Below, one piece after another: positions 41,462 through 53,065 of a DNA stretch of 64,000 bases (position 1 is the stretch's first letter; each line of letters opens with the position of its first letter). The notes under the pieces were generated by a model that was given only the letters and a program-made list of their open reading frames with translations, was not told the origin of the DNA and made no database searches. The stretch lies in contig JASANH010000838.1 in the NCBI GenBank assembly GCA_030248295.1, forward strand, positions 1,054,001-1,118,000, in the 5' to 3' direction. Both the position numbers and the translations under genes were made by a program. Source of the stretch: Mesodorylaimus sp. YZB2_4 (lineage: Eukaryota > Nematoda > Enoplea > Dorylaimida > Dorylaimidae).

Positions 41462-44400
41462 TCAAAGTCCTTCCGTCCCACTCGTTGCACTCGAAACTTG
41501 GCCACCGACCATCGACTGACTCTGGCCCATCAATACCTTCTCACTATCGGGGGACACTTTGTAATCCATATTGACGATTTCTGGCGACACATCGACCTCG
41601 TCTTCGTCCTCTTCTACGTACTCCTCATCGCCATCGTCGGTGTCTTCTCTCAGTATCTCATCCACCTCCTCCCCATCGTTAATCGAGTCGTCATCGTTCC
41701 GCAATGCCAGAGCGGGTAGATTGATAATACCAGGCGTCGGCGACGAGCTTGTACCTGAGAATGCAAGGCGATTGATTGACTGATCGTTGACGGCGCTTGT
41801 GCCCGATCCGTAGGTAGCATGAGCATCAGTCGATCTGGCTTGTCTATCTTTGACTGATCTTCGACTAGAACGCTTCGATTTCGTTTTGATCAAACTCGGA
41901 GCAGTCGATGCTGGCGTTAATAAACCGACTGGTCGTGTTTTAGCATCGGGGTTGCTAGCGAGTGGAGAGCTGCTACCCACATTGGGCGGAGGAGTGATCG
42001 GTCGCACTTGCTGGAACGGTGTAGGCGAGTCGCTGTTCCCATCCGGCTGCTCGATCCGAGAACGACGACGCGCATTCATGAAAAAATTTTGTACCGTCGA
42101 TAAGTCAAGATTCAAGTGCTCAGCAATGGTTTGTTGCATTTCTCGACTAGGGCGTTGAGTCTCTTTGAAAATTGCCTATCAAAGAAAAATGACGATAAAG
42201 CACCAGGAAACAAGATAATCAGCTCTAACACTCCCTGCACTAATACAATATCCACTCGTCAGGCATTACTTTGAAGTACGACTATTATTACCTGAAGCGT
42301 TCTCTTCTGTATATCCGTAAAGACCAAACGTGGCTTCTTGATCACGCGTTGCTGATGACGCTGAGGAGACGCTTGCTCGTTACCCACTCCAGTCCCTTGC
42401 GTATTCGAGCCAGGTTGTATTGACGACGTCGACGCCACCGGATCGTCAGGACGCGGCGATACCAAAGCACTAGCACTGCTGTAGCACACGTCCTCGCTAC
42501 TAATTTCTTCCGTCGACTCGTTTCCGTTTCCCTCGACCATCGCTGCGACATCGCCCCCGTCGCCATCGTGAGCTGGATCTTCGCCATTGCTGCTTTTCCT
42601 CTTCCCGCCTTTCCATAGCTCCAACGATGCTAACCTTTCGGCCAATGGTTGCTTCAGCCAAACGTACATACGACGAAATGTTTCTCGACCAGATTTCAAT
42701 TTATTCCACGGCTTCGGGTTCCGCAACAAATCGGACAGTGTTCCCTGACTCCTGAAAAGATAAATGTGGCTATAGACAGGGCATATAAACTTGTACCTAT
42801 TACATCTCGACGCACCTGCAGAGAACGCGCTCAGCGAATACAGCCTGCGGGATGCTGTGGGCTTTGAGTTCATAGGCAATCCGATTGCACAGGTCTTTGG
42901 TATCGATATAAATATCATCGCCTTCGTCCTCTCCACTTCCACTGCCCGGATTTCCCATCGACGACGGCGCATCCTTGCTCATCGACTGTTGACGCTGTCG
43001 CGACTGACTTGCCGATGACGAGCTGACTCTCTTTCTTGACGCCACTGAAGCCGGAACTGCGGGGTGTTGCGGCGCCAACTCGCCCATCGCGCCCGTTGTC
43101 GTGACTGTAATTCCAGCTGGTATATATCGTGGCTGAACATTGCTATTTAGATTGGCAGGACGAGGCTCTGCCGTAATTTTAAATGCAGTAGAGGACGCCT
43201 TCGGATCTTGTTGCTCTGTAATAATGAATGTTGGTGCCATTGCCACAGGCGTTAGTTTCTCTTCGTTTTCATTTTCAACAGCTCCGTCGGTCGTCGACTG
43301 TTGCAGAGAGCCGCCAGACTCGAACAGATGCTGAACGTTGGCTGTCGATGTTCCAGCCGGCTGTTGGAACATTGTAGCAATGATGCTATGGGCCAGCTCC
43401 ACAGTCGTCGGCGCCTTACCACTTCCGTTTGTTCCACCAGATCCATTTGAAGGCAGGGTGATTGCGGCTGGTAGTTCCAGCTAAAATGACAAAAAATCAG
43501 CCGAACACACCACGGTTGCACATAAAAAAAGGATCGAAACGCCTCTCAAACCAGCTAAAGGGCCTAATGAAGACAGCTGATATAAGGAGGACTGTTTAAA
43601 CCCGAACCAAATGAAGAAAAGTGCACGTTTTACGTACCCTAACATACTGCATTTGTCCATTCTGATGTATCGGTTGTACATAAACGGCGGCCGGTTGCAG
43701 CGATAAGAACTCAGAACTCGGCGCCATGCTCGATGAGGATCCGATTCCAGCTGTTGTACCTGTTCCAGTTACAGCAGCTAACGTCGTCAAAGTGGGTGAT
43801 GTAATAGAGCCACCCGGTAGCGAGAACTGGAGCGGGGATAAGATCGCTGAAGAGCACGAGGCTGCATTGTCCACATGATCGTGCCCTGTCGAGTTGTACG
43901 CGCTGTCTTGGGGTTCCACCTTCAAAGAAACTTCTGACGGCTACAGAACTTGGGATTAGAGGACAGTGTAATCCGTGCTGTGACAGGACACAGGCAACAT
44001 GGCTCGAGGCATGGTCAGCGTTGATTTTTCACCAGCCTTCAGCTAATACGGGATACTCAGACCACTATTATGCATCGCCCTTGCTGTATTCCTGCCGGGC
44101 TCAGGGAGACCGTTCAGTAAGCGGCAGGATGACTGACGCCTGCGTGTGATCATGAAAGAATAAAAGCGAGTCGCTTACCTTGACAGCGAGATATGCAGGA
44201 GATATGGCGGTTGTTGCCGATGCTGTTACCATCGGGTACAATTGAGTAAGAGCCGTAGTTGCCGAACTGTTCGCTGAAAATGCGATTCCAATGCTCGACG
44301 AAGCATGGCTAGCCATCGAACGATGAGTAGGGTCGTCAATGGTTGTTGGTGACATTATTCCTATCACGTTGGCTGTGCCACATTCCGTACTACCAACAGT

Positions 44401-44961
44401 CCCACTTCCAATTGTAACATTGATCGGCGTCAAAGAAGCGAAAACAGGGGCAGAAATGGGACCTTGCAGCTGGTGTCCACTGGCTAATTTCGAAGGCGAA
44501 GATGGTGGCGTGCATGACGTCTCCAGAACGTTTTCGGGTAAATCACCGACAAGTTGCAAATGTCGACTGCTCCGTGTTGCCGTTGTCGTCGTCGTGGACG
44601 CACCAGGTCGACAAATATTTAACGGAACAGTTGGGGTTGTAAGGCTCGGCAGGCTCGATGAATTGACCACAACACCACTCAGGGACGGCAAGGATGAAGC
44701 TAATGATTTATGCTTTGAAATGACGGCCGATGACGAGAACTCGTTGCTTAAAGCTCCACCAGGATTGGAGTTGATTGGGACTATCGTATATCCAGTCGTC
44801 GGCAGGCCCATCGAGAATTCGTGTCTTGAAATCGAGCTGGTCGACGGCGCAGCGGCAACATTCGTGATAACCGAACAGATGCTGTCCTCGATTCTCCTCG
44901 CTTTCTCATTAGCGTCAAGGGTAATACTGGGTACTGAACTGCTTCCTGCCACTGAATTCAT
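41462..44961 (-). CDS. Onecut CUT-homeobox transcription factor
   Basis: Five coding exons, 44961..44179, 43940..43638, 43480..42816, 42751..42292 and 42175..41462, all in phase, giving 974 aa, comparable to the large Drosophila Onecut. The CUT domain (about residues 550-640) crosses an intron: YIDTKDLCNRIAYELKAHSI, then SQGTLSDLLRNPKPWNKLKS and GRETFRRMYVWLKQP. The homeodomain (about 720-775) also crosses one: KKPRLVFTDIQKRTLQ joined to AIFKETQRPSREMQQTIAE, then LSTVQNFFMNARRRSRIEQ. The FM of helix 3 is the Onecut signature. The long N-terminus is Ser/Thr/Pro-rich, and the C-terminus has an acidic run (DDGDEEYVEEDEDEVD). It lies head-to-head with RAD23, start codons 773 bp apart. Confidence 0.94.
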
Positions 44962-45734
44962 ATTGTTTTTAGGCGAGCTTCAGAATTTCGCAGTTGGGAC
45001 TCACAATCAGACAGTTTGCCAGCTTTGCAAACGAGGAAGAAATATCTCGCCCGGAATAGTTATCAGCAGCATAACTTTCAGAATGGTTGACTCAGAAATT
45101 AAAAAAATAAGAAAAAGAATGACGGAATTTCCAAAATTGGTAGAAGTCTTGTGGTAGATAATTGATATTTTTTCGAAAAACACATAAAACCGCTTAGCAC
45201 ATTACACTGGCCGATTGTTGCAAGACCATTCCTCATCGCGATAAAGCCTGCGATTGGCAGATGGCCATCAACGTCTAACAACACCTGAGCATCAGATGTC
45301 TGCGAGTTGGCGCGAATCAATTATCGGTAGTGATTCTGTGTTCTTCAGCTTTTTGCAATATCGCCACTCCCAACGGCTATATATCCTTTCGTTATGTGAT
45401 CAGACATATTCGTTTTTATGCTCTTACAGTCAGTTTTTCGGAGAAAGAGAATCGCTTTTTGATAATTCATGAAAACGGATGATAAAATTTGAGTGCGCGC
45501 CATTGGTCGCTTGGCGGCGGCTTCTTATATCAAGCCGTGCTGGATTTTCAGTGTGACGCCGCAGAAAAGGTGCTATTTCGGTTTCTGGGAATTTTTTAAG
45601 GTAAGGGAAGCAGCGGGTATATTATCGCTGTCGTTGAGTTTGTCTACGCTGCTGATTCCATTCAGCATTTTCACGGACTATTTCTTATTTGTTCGAGAAG
45701 AATAACGGTGTTTGAATCGAAACGGGTCGCCAGA
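44962..45734. promoter_or_regulatory. shared upstream region of Onecut and RAD23
   Basis: 773 bp between divergent start codons. No clear TATA box or repeat was noted. Both promoters must lie here or in 5' introns. Confidence 0.5.
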
Positions 45735-47534
45735 ATGTTGATCACGTTCAAAACCATCACCCAGGAGGCCTTTCAAATCGATGTCGAACCTGCGGATACG
45801 GTAAGCCTGAGCTGGTTTTTACTGTATGCAGACATTGGACCGATTTAGGCCGATTCAGATCCTGGTTCGGATCGGTCGATGCTGGGCATTTAAAATCTTA
45901 TCTTATCTAGGACTTGCAGGATAGGCCTATTCTTTAGTCGCGCAGATTTTTTTTGGTATGTTTTTTATCTGTTAGCGTTCTAGTTGCATGAACTTTTACG
46001 ACCTGGTCTGTCCTGCTTGGCTGATCTAGTAGAAGCTACTGTAGGTTCAGGGCGGGTAAAAAGTTGTGATGTTTCGAATCAAACGGTTTTTTTAATTCTA
46101 GATTAAAGTGGTCAAAGAGAAGATTCAAAAACATAAAGGCGCGGAAACGTATCCGGCTGAACACCAAAAGTTGATTTACGCGGGCAAGATTCTCAATGAC
46201 GATCAGACTATCGCTGACGTCAAAATCGACGAGAAGAAATTCGTGGTCGTTATGGTGTCATTAGTAAGTCGAGACTGATCGGAGGAAATAACGAATGTTC
46301 TATGGTGCGGTCGTTTTAGCCAAAAAAAGCTCCTACGCCGGCTGCTGCGCCGACGCCATCTCTATCGCAGGCTGCTGCTCAACCACAATCGTCCGGCACG
46401 GCCATTACCCCTCCAGCGGGTTCGTCAGCAGCGTCTGCGTCTGCTAACGTTTCGACTACTGCTTCCGCGTCGGCTACAATAGCGGCGCCGTCGGGTGGTT
46501 CATCGGGAACAGGACAAGCTGCATCTGGCAGCGCCCCTGCAGGACAAGTGCGGTAAGGAATTGTGGTGTATCCCAATACAGGATTTATGTATCGTCTTTT
46601 TTCTTGGCTAGCACTTCTTTGGCTGACGCAGAATCTGCGCTTGCTACTGGTCCTGAATATGAACGGTACGTCACGGAAATCATGAGTATGGGGTATCCTC
46701 GGGAACAAGTGGTAGCCGCCTTGCGCGCCAGTTACAATAATCCTGATCGCGCTGTGGAATATTTGTTGTCGGGCATTCCTGACAGCGTAGGTCATCCGCC
46801 TCAAGCTCCAGGACAAGATCCGGAAGGTGAATTGGAAGAAGAAGACGTTGAAGAAGGTATTGCTTTTGTGAGAGTCCAGAGTAGAGCTTGCCAACATCGT
46901 GTAGGCGCTTTAGGAGGTGATCCATTAGAATTCTTGCGCCAACATCCTGCGTTTGCCAATATGCGTCGTATGGTTCAGCAAAATCCGAACAGTTTGGCCC
47001 AGCTGATGCAACAGATTGGTCAGAGCAATCCACGACTGTTGGCCGTAAGTACCTTGTTGAAGGTTTTGATGGAGCATTTACGATTAACTTTATGTTGCGG
47101 ATTTAGGTTATCGCTGCTAACCAAGAACGTTTTGTTCAAATGCTCAACGAGCCAATTGAAGGAGAAGGCCCCCCAGGAGCTGGTGGCGGACAGGGCGGCC
47201 CAGGCGGACAAGGCTTGCCTCCTGGAACGGCTGTTTTGCAAGTGACTCCTGCGGAGCGTGAAGCCATCGAGAGGGTAGGTACTAGATTTAGCTTTTTTAT
47301 ACAGTATGTATGTACAGTAGCCAGTTGCTGGAAGCGACATTGTGTATATGCTGTCATCGGGTACTTATCCAAAACGTTTCACACGGGTTATGTGCGATCT
47401 TTTTTCAGCTGAAGGCGTTGGGGTTTCCCGAACCGTTGGTCGTGCAAGCCTATTTCGCCTGCGACAAGAATGAGAATTTGGCCGCCAACTTCCTGCTTCA
47501 GCAAATGGAAGAGGACGATCAAGGACCCAATTAG
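45735..47534 (+). CDS. RAD23: UV excision repair protein RAD23
   Basis: Delivers ubiquitinated cargo to the proteasome and stabilises XPC. Exons 45735-45800, 46102-46263, 46320-46552, 46612-46856, 46905-47044, 47107-47274 and 47409-47534 give 379 aa. The UBL domain (1-77) includes [15 protein letters not shown] and [18 protein letters not shown] Pro/Ala/Ser linker follows. UBA1 has [20 protein letters not shown]. The XPC-binding domain has [20 protein letters not shown] and [19 protein letters not shown], and UBA2 has [20 protein letters not shown]. The 48-bp intron at 46857-46904 is in frame, so retention would add 16 residues. Confidence 0.95.
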
Positions 47535-48002
47535 TGAGCGTGACGTAACGAATCTGGGTGACTGTCGGTTTCGCGCATTTGGTAGGAGCAATTGGAAAGT
47601 GTCTGATCAAAAAGATATTTATCTTGTATGCGGGGTGACCCTAATGGGTTTACTGTTTTTGCTTCTAATGTAATTTCCTGACCATCTGTGAGCTAATCTG
47701 GTTTTTGTGCTCTCCGAGAACGACGGTTTGTCGAATTTATTGTTTAATTTAGGATTATTCAGTTAATTTCACTGCGCGCTTCGTTGATGTCGAAAAAATA
47801 TTGGACAGCTATCAGTAGTATCAGTAGCGGACGGGGACAGCTACCAGACTTAGTCGCAGTTTGAGCCATTTAAAATTCGCACCAGTTTTGTGATGGTCAG
47901 GTTTGACTGCTTACACCGTTCCGGCATGCATGAGCGTGCGAAACTATCGATCTCAATCTTGCAAAAAGCGTCTCGTCGAATCAGCTACTTATCGAGAAGT
48001 TC
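47535..48002. other. intergenic RAD23-Dishevelled
   Basis: 468 bp, no gene seen. It contains the RAD23 3' UTR and the Dishevelled 5' flank. Confidence 0.5.
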
Positions 48003-51000
48003 ATGAAAAGAATCGATTGCTCTGATCGAAGTCAGTTAGAGCCTAGCGCAACTGTTACAGAGAAGATGGCCGCCGCCTCGGGTTCGGTGTCCGGGGGCGG
48101 TGGATCATCAAATTCTGCCGAAACGATCGTAGTTTATCACATTGACGAAGAAGAGACTCCTTACCGGATTCGCTTGCCTGTTCCCAGCGACAAAGTGACA
48201 TTGTCTGATTTCAAAAATGCTTTGCCAAGGCCGAATTTCAAGTTCTTCTTTAAATCTGAAGACGCTGATTTTGGTATCGTCAAAGAGGAGATCAATGACG
48301 ACAATGCCCGTCTGCCTCTCTTGAATGGCCGCGTTGAATCATGGGTAAGTGTGCGCATTTTACGAACCATGTCTGGTATGAGAGGTGGCGAATCGTGGTG
48401 GGGCTGCACTTCATACTGTCTTGGAAACTCGCTCGCTTTGGGGCGGTTTTTCACTGTTGGAAACTGGATAAAAATACAGTAGGTATGTTGGATTTCAGTT
48501 GGTCACTGCTGATGGGAGTGCTCACTCGGACAGCACGGGAGGAAACGTGCCGCACGCTGATCGACATTCTCCTCGTCACGGGGGCACAATGGGCATCCAT
48601 GGTCACGGACACGGTCACTATCAGGGGGGTGGCCGTGCTCCAGCGATTGGCGATAGCAGGCCACCAAGTTTCCACGGACCTGGAGTTGGAGCATCAGGTG
48701 GCATTGGCTCGCACCATCATCGTGCTCCAGTGGATCGTCCTGAATCCGAATGCACCTCAGAAACTGAGTCTACAATATCAGGACTTCCTAAATGTAAGTG
48801 TTAAATCAGACGATTTATCTTTGTGGGGCCCCTATTGAAGTGATGATAAGCTATTGGCTCTTTAGCACTGTATTTTTGGTGTTTGCCATGAAAGCTCGCA
48901 GTATTTTTACGTTTAACAGGCATGCTGCACTAAACTGCTACACATCGCAGACATGCTAGGAGGGTTTTTCCTTGAACTTTTCTTGAACGTAATGTTTCTT
49001 TCAGTTCCTCGAGCAAGTAAATTAGATCGTCGTCAGGTTCGAGCGGAATATTACGATCGTTCGAAAATCGGAGGTCGCATGTCGAGTCGAATGATGCGTG
49101 CAGTTGGCGGCACAATTCAAGAGGGGAGTTCCGCTATGACCAGCGATCTGGAAACAACGAGCTTCGTTGATTCTGAGGATGATCGAGCTAGTCGGTGGGT
49201 ATCTCATTTAATATTGATAGTCCAGTCGTAGTGAGAGGGGGTAGCGAAAAGTAACGGTCTGCTTGTTGAAATGTGTGTTCTATGTCTTGTGTTTTCAGAA
49301 TCTCAACTTCGACTGATATAACGAGTGTTAGTCGACAGTATATGAGACGCCGCCGAAAGCGAAGAATGCCTCGTCCGCCCATGAGCAGAGTATGTGCATG
49401 AGTTGTCGAAGAATAGCTTTTGGTTACTAATTGTTTTATTTACTTTCAGACCTCATCCGTGAGCAGTATCACTGAATCGAGCATGTCTGTTAACATAATT
49501 ACCGTGACACTGGTAAGTATCTTTGTTATCGGTGGTTTTTACGTTGTGATCAAATATGATTCAATCTTTAGAACATGGACAAAGTTACTTTTCTGGGCAT
49601 TAGTATTGTCGGTCACAGCGATCAGTTAGGTGGCGATGGCGGCATATTTGTTTCTTCAGTTATGCAAGGGTAAGACCAACATTTCTTGTCGGCAAGGTAC
49701 TTCCAAAAGGAGCATAAAGAGTTATGCATTTGGTGGATTCGACAGGACAATCTAGAAATGCTGTCTTCATTTTAGTGGAGCCGTGGCTCTAGATGGACGA
49801 ATCGAGCCAGGCGACATGATTTTGCAAGTCAATGACATCTCATTCGAGCATATGAGCAATGACGACGCCGTAAAAGTGTTGCGGGATGCGGTTCGTAATC
49901 CTGGACCCATCAAATTGGTCGTCGCAAAATGTTGGGAGCAAGAACCAAAAGGCTATTTCACCTTGCCGCGACCTGGAAATCGAGCTGAGCCAGTTTGTCC
50001 GATCGATCCGGGCGCTTGGGTGGCGCATACGAACGCTCTTCTTGGCCAAGATCAAATTCAAGGCACTGTTGGTATGCGCGCCATGCCAGGCATGATTGGT
50101 GCTCCTGGTGGATTAGTAGAAGGCCAAGTGATGGGGCCACCACCAGACTACATGCGGCCGCCGTCGGTCAGCACAGTCACGTCGAACAACAGCGGGTCTT
50201 TTACTAGTTCAGTGCCCGAATCTGATAGTAAGTGGCTGGATGTGCAGTATGATTTATCCGAGGATAACATTCGTTGTGTTTTAGAATATTTTGAAGACCT
50301 TAAATTAGACGTCAATGTGCATTCTATGATGACAATCGTGCGGGCCATGGCGCGACCCGATTCCGGGCTCGATGTTCGTGATCGAGTTTGGCTGAAAATC
50401 CGTATACCAAACGCTTTCTTGGGTGAGTATAGCGCATTTGGTGGTAATAAATGGAGTGAGAGAAATGAGTGCTTGTTGGTTTCAGGAGCTGAAGTAGTCT
50501 CTTGGCTCCACACAAATGTTGCTGGATTCCAAGACCGTCGAGCCGCTCGAAAGTATGCGATCGAAATGTTGAAGCAAGGCTACATAAAGCAAGCTATGGA
50601 GAAGATCACATTTTCAGAGCAGTGCTATTACTCATTCAGCGATCTGTGTGCAGGTAATGGCCGACTCGATCATCATTATGAAGATTACCTACGAGTGCCA
50701 AGTGTTCTGTTGCAGGATTTGCGGGCATGCGACTGACCGATGGAGGGGGCGGTAGAGTAGAACACGAAATTGGCCCTGGTGGTGTTCGCGGCGCGCAGTC
50801 CGATCACGACACCGTTGCTCCCTTACCTCCCCCACCGCCTATGGTAGCTGCAGGCTGGCCCTCCACTGGAAACGTCGGAGGCCCTGCGCCAGTTCCTGGT
50901 TATTTGGCTGGCACGACAGCGTACGCGGCTCCAACTGCTTCGATAGCCAGCGGATATGCGCCCGTTCCGTTTCAATCGTTTGCCAATTACGAGACTGCGA

Positions 51001-51365
51001 GTGGAGTGCCCGGATTTCAAGGACCAGTAATGGCTCCAGGAGTGGCGGGCACGATGGCTGCCGCACATTCGGAAGTGAACAGCGCATCTGGTGGTTCAGC
51101 AACGAGTAGTGGATCGGAGAAGGCCAAAAAGAAGCAACAAAAGTTTGCCGTCGGACCAGGCCAGCCAATGATAAAAGAAGTTGCACAAGCGTCGGCAGCT
51201 CCAAACGCAAAACCGCAAGCGGGCGGTCCAGCGGGGAATGGCGGTAAAGTACAAGCTAGGGCAATCGGGGAGGTGCAAGCTGATCTTTCGGGCAGTCGAG
51301 CTAGCTTTCGGAACGCAATGAATAATCCATGCGAATTTAGCGAGTTCTTTGTTGATGTTATGTAA
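48003..51365 (+). CDS. DVL: Dishevelled
   Basis: Cytoplasmic hub of Wnt signalling. Nine exons (48003-48344, 48499-48793, 49005-49194, 49299-49389, 49450-49512, 49572-49669, 49776-50422, 50486-50653, 50716-51365) give 847 aa in consistent phase. The DIX domain (about 40-120) has [19 protein letters not shown] and [14 protein letters not shown] His/Gly/Ser linker and a basic segment ([16 protein letters not shown]) follow. The PDZ domain (about 328-415) has [20 protein letters not shown] and [20 protein letters not shown]. The DEP domain (about 550-632) has [40 protein letters not shown] and CYYSFSDLC. The very C-terminus EFFVDVM is the conserved Dvl tail. Start may be ATG 48003 or 48066; the latter is closer to other Dvl proteins. 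Confidence 0.95.
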
Positions 51366-51811
51366 GTATGGGACAAACTTGGAATGTAAGACTATGCTAG
51401 TAGGCTCTTCCCCTATCGGGCGCTGTATTCTGGGACAACCCAGGAATCGTTTCGCGGTAATTATTTTTGGCTTAGGACTGCGCTTTCCGCTTTGATAGGT
51501 TTGTACACATATACAAGATGGCTTTCTGTCACGCTCTGTGTTTGCAAAAGCCAGTGTTGCTATTAGCGTTGTTTAATTAATAAGAATAGCTCGACTGCGC
51601 GATCGTCATGCATATTATTGTGCGTGTGGTGCTAGTGGGTCAACGCGTTGTGTAAATGCTTTATAAATAGAACAAATTAAGGAATTGTGTGGCGTCGGTT
51701 TGAGGTAGACAAGAAATGATAAAACAGTTTACTCAACTGCCACTTGGGAGTACTAAAAAGGCGACATGGACTGCACTTGCATTAAAAAGACACATTTAAA
51801 AGCTCAGCTCA
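51366..51811. other. convergent intergenic region
   Basis: 446 bp between the Dishevelled stop and the minus-strand stop at 51812. Nothing else seen. Confidence 0.5.
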
Positions 51812-53065
51812 TCATGGACGAATGTGGTCAGTGGCGTTTGAGGGCACCTTGTTGCTGTTGCGTTCTCGTCGATGTTGTGCGGCCACGGGTGACTTGGCAG
51901 TGGGCGCAGTGAATGGTGGAGGTGGGGGTGGAGTGGGGGTTGTGGGCGTGGACTGTTGAATGAGCTGAGGGAATGGTTGCGAGAGATCGGCGCCGCCTTG
52001 AGGCATGATCATACGAAGGAGATCGGCCACGAAATCGTCCGGGTTCATGATGAGGCGTTCGAGCATTTGGCATGCCATGGTCTCGAAGGGCATCGGCTCG
52101 ACTTGCTTGACCAACTGTATCCAGCCGAAGATATCGCTCGGATTGACAGACGCTGCGCGGACGGCATCGCTCATCTTCTTGGCACGATTGGCCGCTGCCA
52201 TGGTCTCGCATACTCGAGTGATTGCACTGAAGTCGACTCCACCAATCGAGCCGAATCGTAGCTGCGGGGATGACGAAGGAGTTGGTGGAGCGAGACCATG
52301 CAAGCTCAAGAACGACGGAGCCGAATTGGATGATGGATTGGACCTGGCTTGGTCACGCGGTGGGAAAAACAGGTCGAACAGAGATGCCGGACCACGGGAT
52401 GTTGGAGGATCTGGAAAAGACGAGAGAGTTGAGTGATCGAACGATAGAAGGCGTCCTCAAACCAACCAGACACAGCTATGGGCACCCTTGGGTATGTCTC
52501 TCGAGAGCCATACGGACCATGCTGTGTGTAGGATGCATTACCTTCTGGTACGTCCTCCGGGTCCTTCAACGCCCTGTCCGTTGGAATAGCCTCAGGGGGT
52601 TGCGCTGTCAATCAAGGTCCCATCCATACTGCTTGCTAGACTTGACTTTACCATTCTACCCGCTTCCTGCCGCACACCCTCAGAGAACAGGCGAATTTAG
52701 GAAACTCATCCAGTGAACAAGACGTTCTTCTTTCCAAGCCCTTGGACTGATAAGGTCACGTCGCTAACTATTTCCGCGGGGCAAGTCCCAAAAGCCCTTA
52801 ACTGCGTGAAGGTACGGCGATGTTGCGGACGTGCATAGAACCCTCCTCGGCGAAGTCTGCACGATACTGAGGATGATGTTGTACCTAAGTGCCTCGGAGA
52901 CCAATGCTAGTTATGCCTAAAGACTCCGAGGAAGCCACCAGGGTACCTTACGATAAAAGCATGAAGGAACTCACCAATAGTCGGCGCAGTCAACTTCGGC
53001 GGTGCAGCCAAAGCGGATACGATCATAGTGATCAATGAAAAGAAGAATAGCGAACGAGTAATCAT
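51812..53065 (-). CDS. secreted Pro-rich protein, unrecognised
   Basis: Proposed exons 53065..52975, 52906..52769, 52604..52542 and 52410..51812 are in phase and give 296 aa. Exon 1 encodes a clear signal peptide (MITRSLFFFSLITMIVSALA). The last exon holds a helical region (VDFSAITRVCETMAAANRAK, VEPMPFETMACQMLERLIMN) and a proline tract (STPTTPTPPPPPPFTAPT) before a basic tail. The exon 2 donor (GTTAGC) is non-standard, so exon 2 is the weakest part. The signal peptide and last exon are the strongest. No family recognised. Confidence 0.55.

Noticed and set aside
44339-45157. Long plus-strand ORF (272 codons)
   Set aside because: Antisense to Onecut exon 1 and its upstream region; no domain.
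48341-48838. Alternative-frame ORF through Dishevelled exon 2
   Set aside because: It spans intron 1 and is out of frame with the DIX-PDZ-DEP protein.
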